Positions 6,649 through 7,109 of a DNA stretch of 7,109 bases are shown here, piece by piece. Origin of the DNA: SM23-62 sp964575235 (GTDB taxonomy: Bacteria; Bacteroidota; Bacteroidia; Bacteroidales; SM23-62). The notes below the pieces were generated by a model. The model was given only the letters and a program-made list of their open reading frames with translations. It did not search any database and had not been told where the DNA came from. Made by a program: the position numbers and the translations under genes. The stretch spans positions 1 through 7,109 of the forward strand of contig CAZNQG010000140.1 of assembly GCA_964575235.1 (NCBI GenBank), in the 5' to 3' direction. Position 1 is the stretch's first letter. Every line of letters begins with the position of its first letter.

Positions 6649-7109
6649 TCAGAACGAGGTGTTGAAGACCGGGAGCCAGCGCAGGGCCCTGGGGTTGCTT
6701 TTGACGTGGTTCAGCACACCGAGCTGGATGCCGCGTACATGCCGGGCGATGTTAAATATCCAGATGGCGATCCCAAACTGGTCGCCCATGATGTGGTTGA
6801 AGGCGGAAACCGACAGGCCCTTCATATAGGCGCCCTCGTCGCCCTGGACCCTGAAATAGGCCGGTGCGATGGTGATGCCCCTGACCATGGTCCCTCCGGA
6901 TGCCAGTGCGGCCTGAATGCCGGTGATTTCATGGGCACCGACGCCCAGTCCCGCGATGCTGATCCCGCGAAGGTGTCCCCCGGCACCCACTCCCAGCAGG
7001 CTCAGGTTGATCCCGGTCATATTGCCCCCGGCCCCCGCTCCGAGTCCCCCGAAAGTAAGTCCCCAGACATCTCCCCCGGCACCGACTCCGAGTCCCCCGA
7101 CGTTGATCC
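6649..7109 (-). CDS. Glycine-rich short-repeat protein, C-terminal part (N-terminus beyond window)
   Basis: The frame ends in TGA at 6649 and stays open to the right edge (first full codon at 7107), giving at least 152 residues; the start lies outside. An internal ATG at 7020 falls inside the repeat array and is unlikely to be the real start. The protein is a tandem array of about 14-16-residue units of the form I/L-x-hydrophobic-x-x-L-G-V-G-A-G-G-x-hydrophobic-x-G, for example INVGGLGVGAGGDVWG, LTFGGLGAGAGGNMTG and INLSLLGVGAGGHLRG. Units degenerate toward the C-terminus, where GVGAGG gives way to APAYFRVQ and FNHIMGD, and the array ends with IQLGVLNHVKSNPR and a WLPVFNTSF tail. Strand-turn periodicity suggests a beta-solenoid or a beta-rich surface or outer-membrane protein. 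Similar Gly-rich repeat proteins occur in Bacteroidota without a known function. Export cannot be judged because the N-terminus is missing. Confidence 0.8.
   Translation of the reverse strand, partial: INVGGLGVGAGGDVWGLTFGGLGAGAGGNMTGINLSLLGVGAGGHLRGISIAGLGVGAHEITGIQAALASGGTMVRGITIAPAYFRVQGDEGAYMKGLSVSAFNHIMGDQFGIAIWIFNIARHVRGIQLGVLNHVKSNPRALRWLPVFNTSF
7038..7100. repeat. 48-bp-period DNA repeat inside the repeat-protein gene
   Basis: CTCCGAGTCCCCCGA occurs identically at 7038-7052 and 7086-7100, exactly 48 bp apart, which equals one 16-residue protein unit. The nucleotide identity of adjacent units suggests recent duplication or conversion at the N-terminal side of the array, unlike the diverged units nearer the stop. 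Confidence 0.75.

Noticed and set aside
7038..7100. CRISPR-like or mobile repeat at the right edge
   Set aside because: The 48-bp periodicity is in frame and equals one 16-residue protein unit, so it is coding repeat structure.

Overview
The window looks like a chromosomal segment of a Bacteroidota member, probably in or near Bacteroidales. This rests on gene content and signals. There is an outer-membrane beta-strand protein with an Ala-Gln signal-peptide end, a tiny lipoprotein, a large Asp-box (BNR/VPS10-like) secreted protein of a kind common in this phylum, and a TAnnTTTG-type promoter. No strong Shine-Dalgarno sequences were seen. Base composition is moderately GC-rich for the phylum, so a marine, sediment or bioreactor lineage is possible, but the sequence does not fix the genus.

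Layout, left to right. Positions 1-99 hold two hairpins, one followed by a ten-T run on the + strand, downstream of a type I glyceraldehyde-3-phosphate dehydrogenase gene (100-1104, minus) with its own likely promoter. Upstream of it, on the same strand, lie an outer-membrane-type protein of unknown function (1198-1968) and a 41-residue lipoprotein (2115-2240) that is easy to miss because of its size. A perfect 11-bp inverted repeat sits between those two. A strong minus-strand terminator (about 2331-2373) separates them from the largest gene, a 1105-residue exported Asp-box propeller protein (2396-5713, minus). A 153-bp divergent spacer with two inverted repeats leads to a plus-strand NfsA/Frp-like flavin nitroreductase (5867-6613). 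At the right edge a minus-strand gene (6649 to beyond 7109) encodes a protein built of 14-16-residue glycine-rich repeats; its N-terminus is outside the window.

The genes do not form one pathway. GAPDH is central glycolysis and the nitroreductase is a cytosolic flavoenzyme. The three envelope or exported products (lipoprotein, barrel-like protein, Asp-box protein) and the repeat protein have no function that can be assigned from sequence alone. No mobile element, CRISPR array, tRNA or rRNA was seen. No complete novel system is evident. The items most worth a second look are the lipoprotein/outer-membrane pair with its hairpin, and the repeat protein at the right edge.
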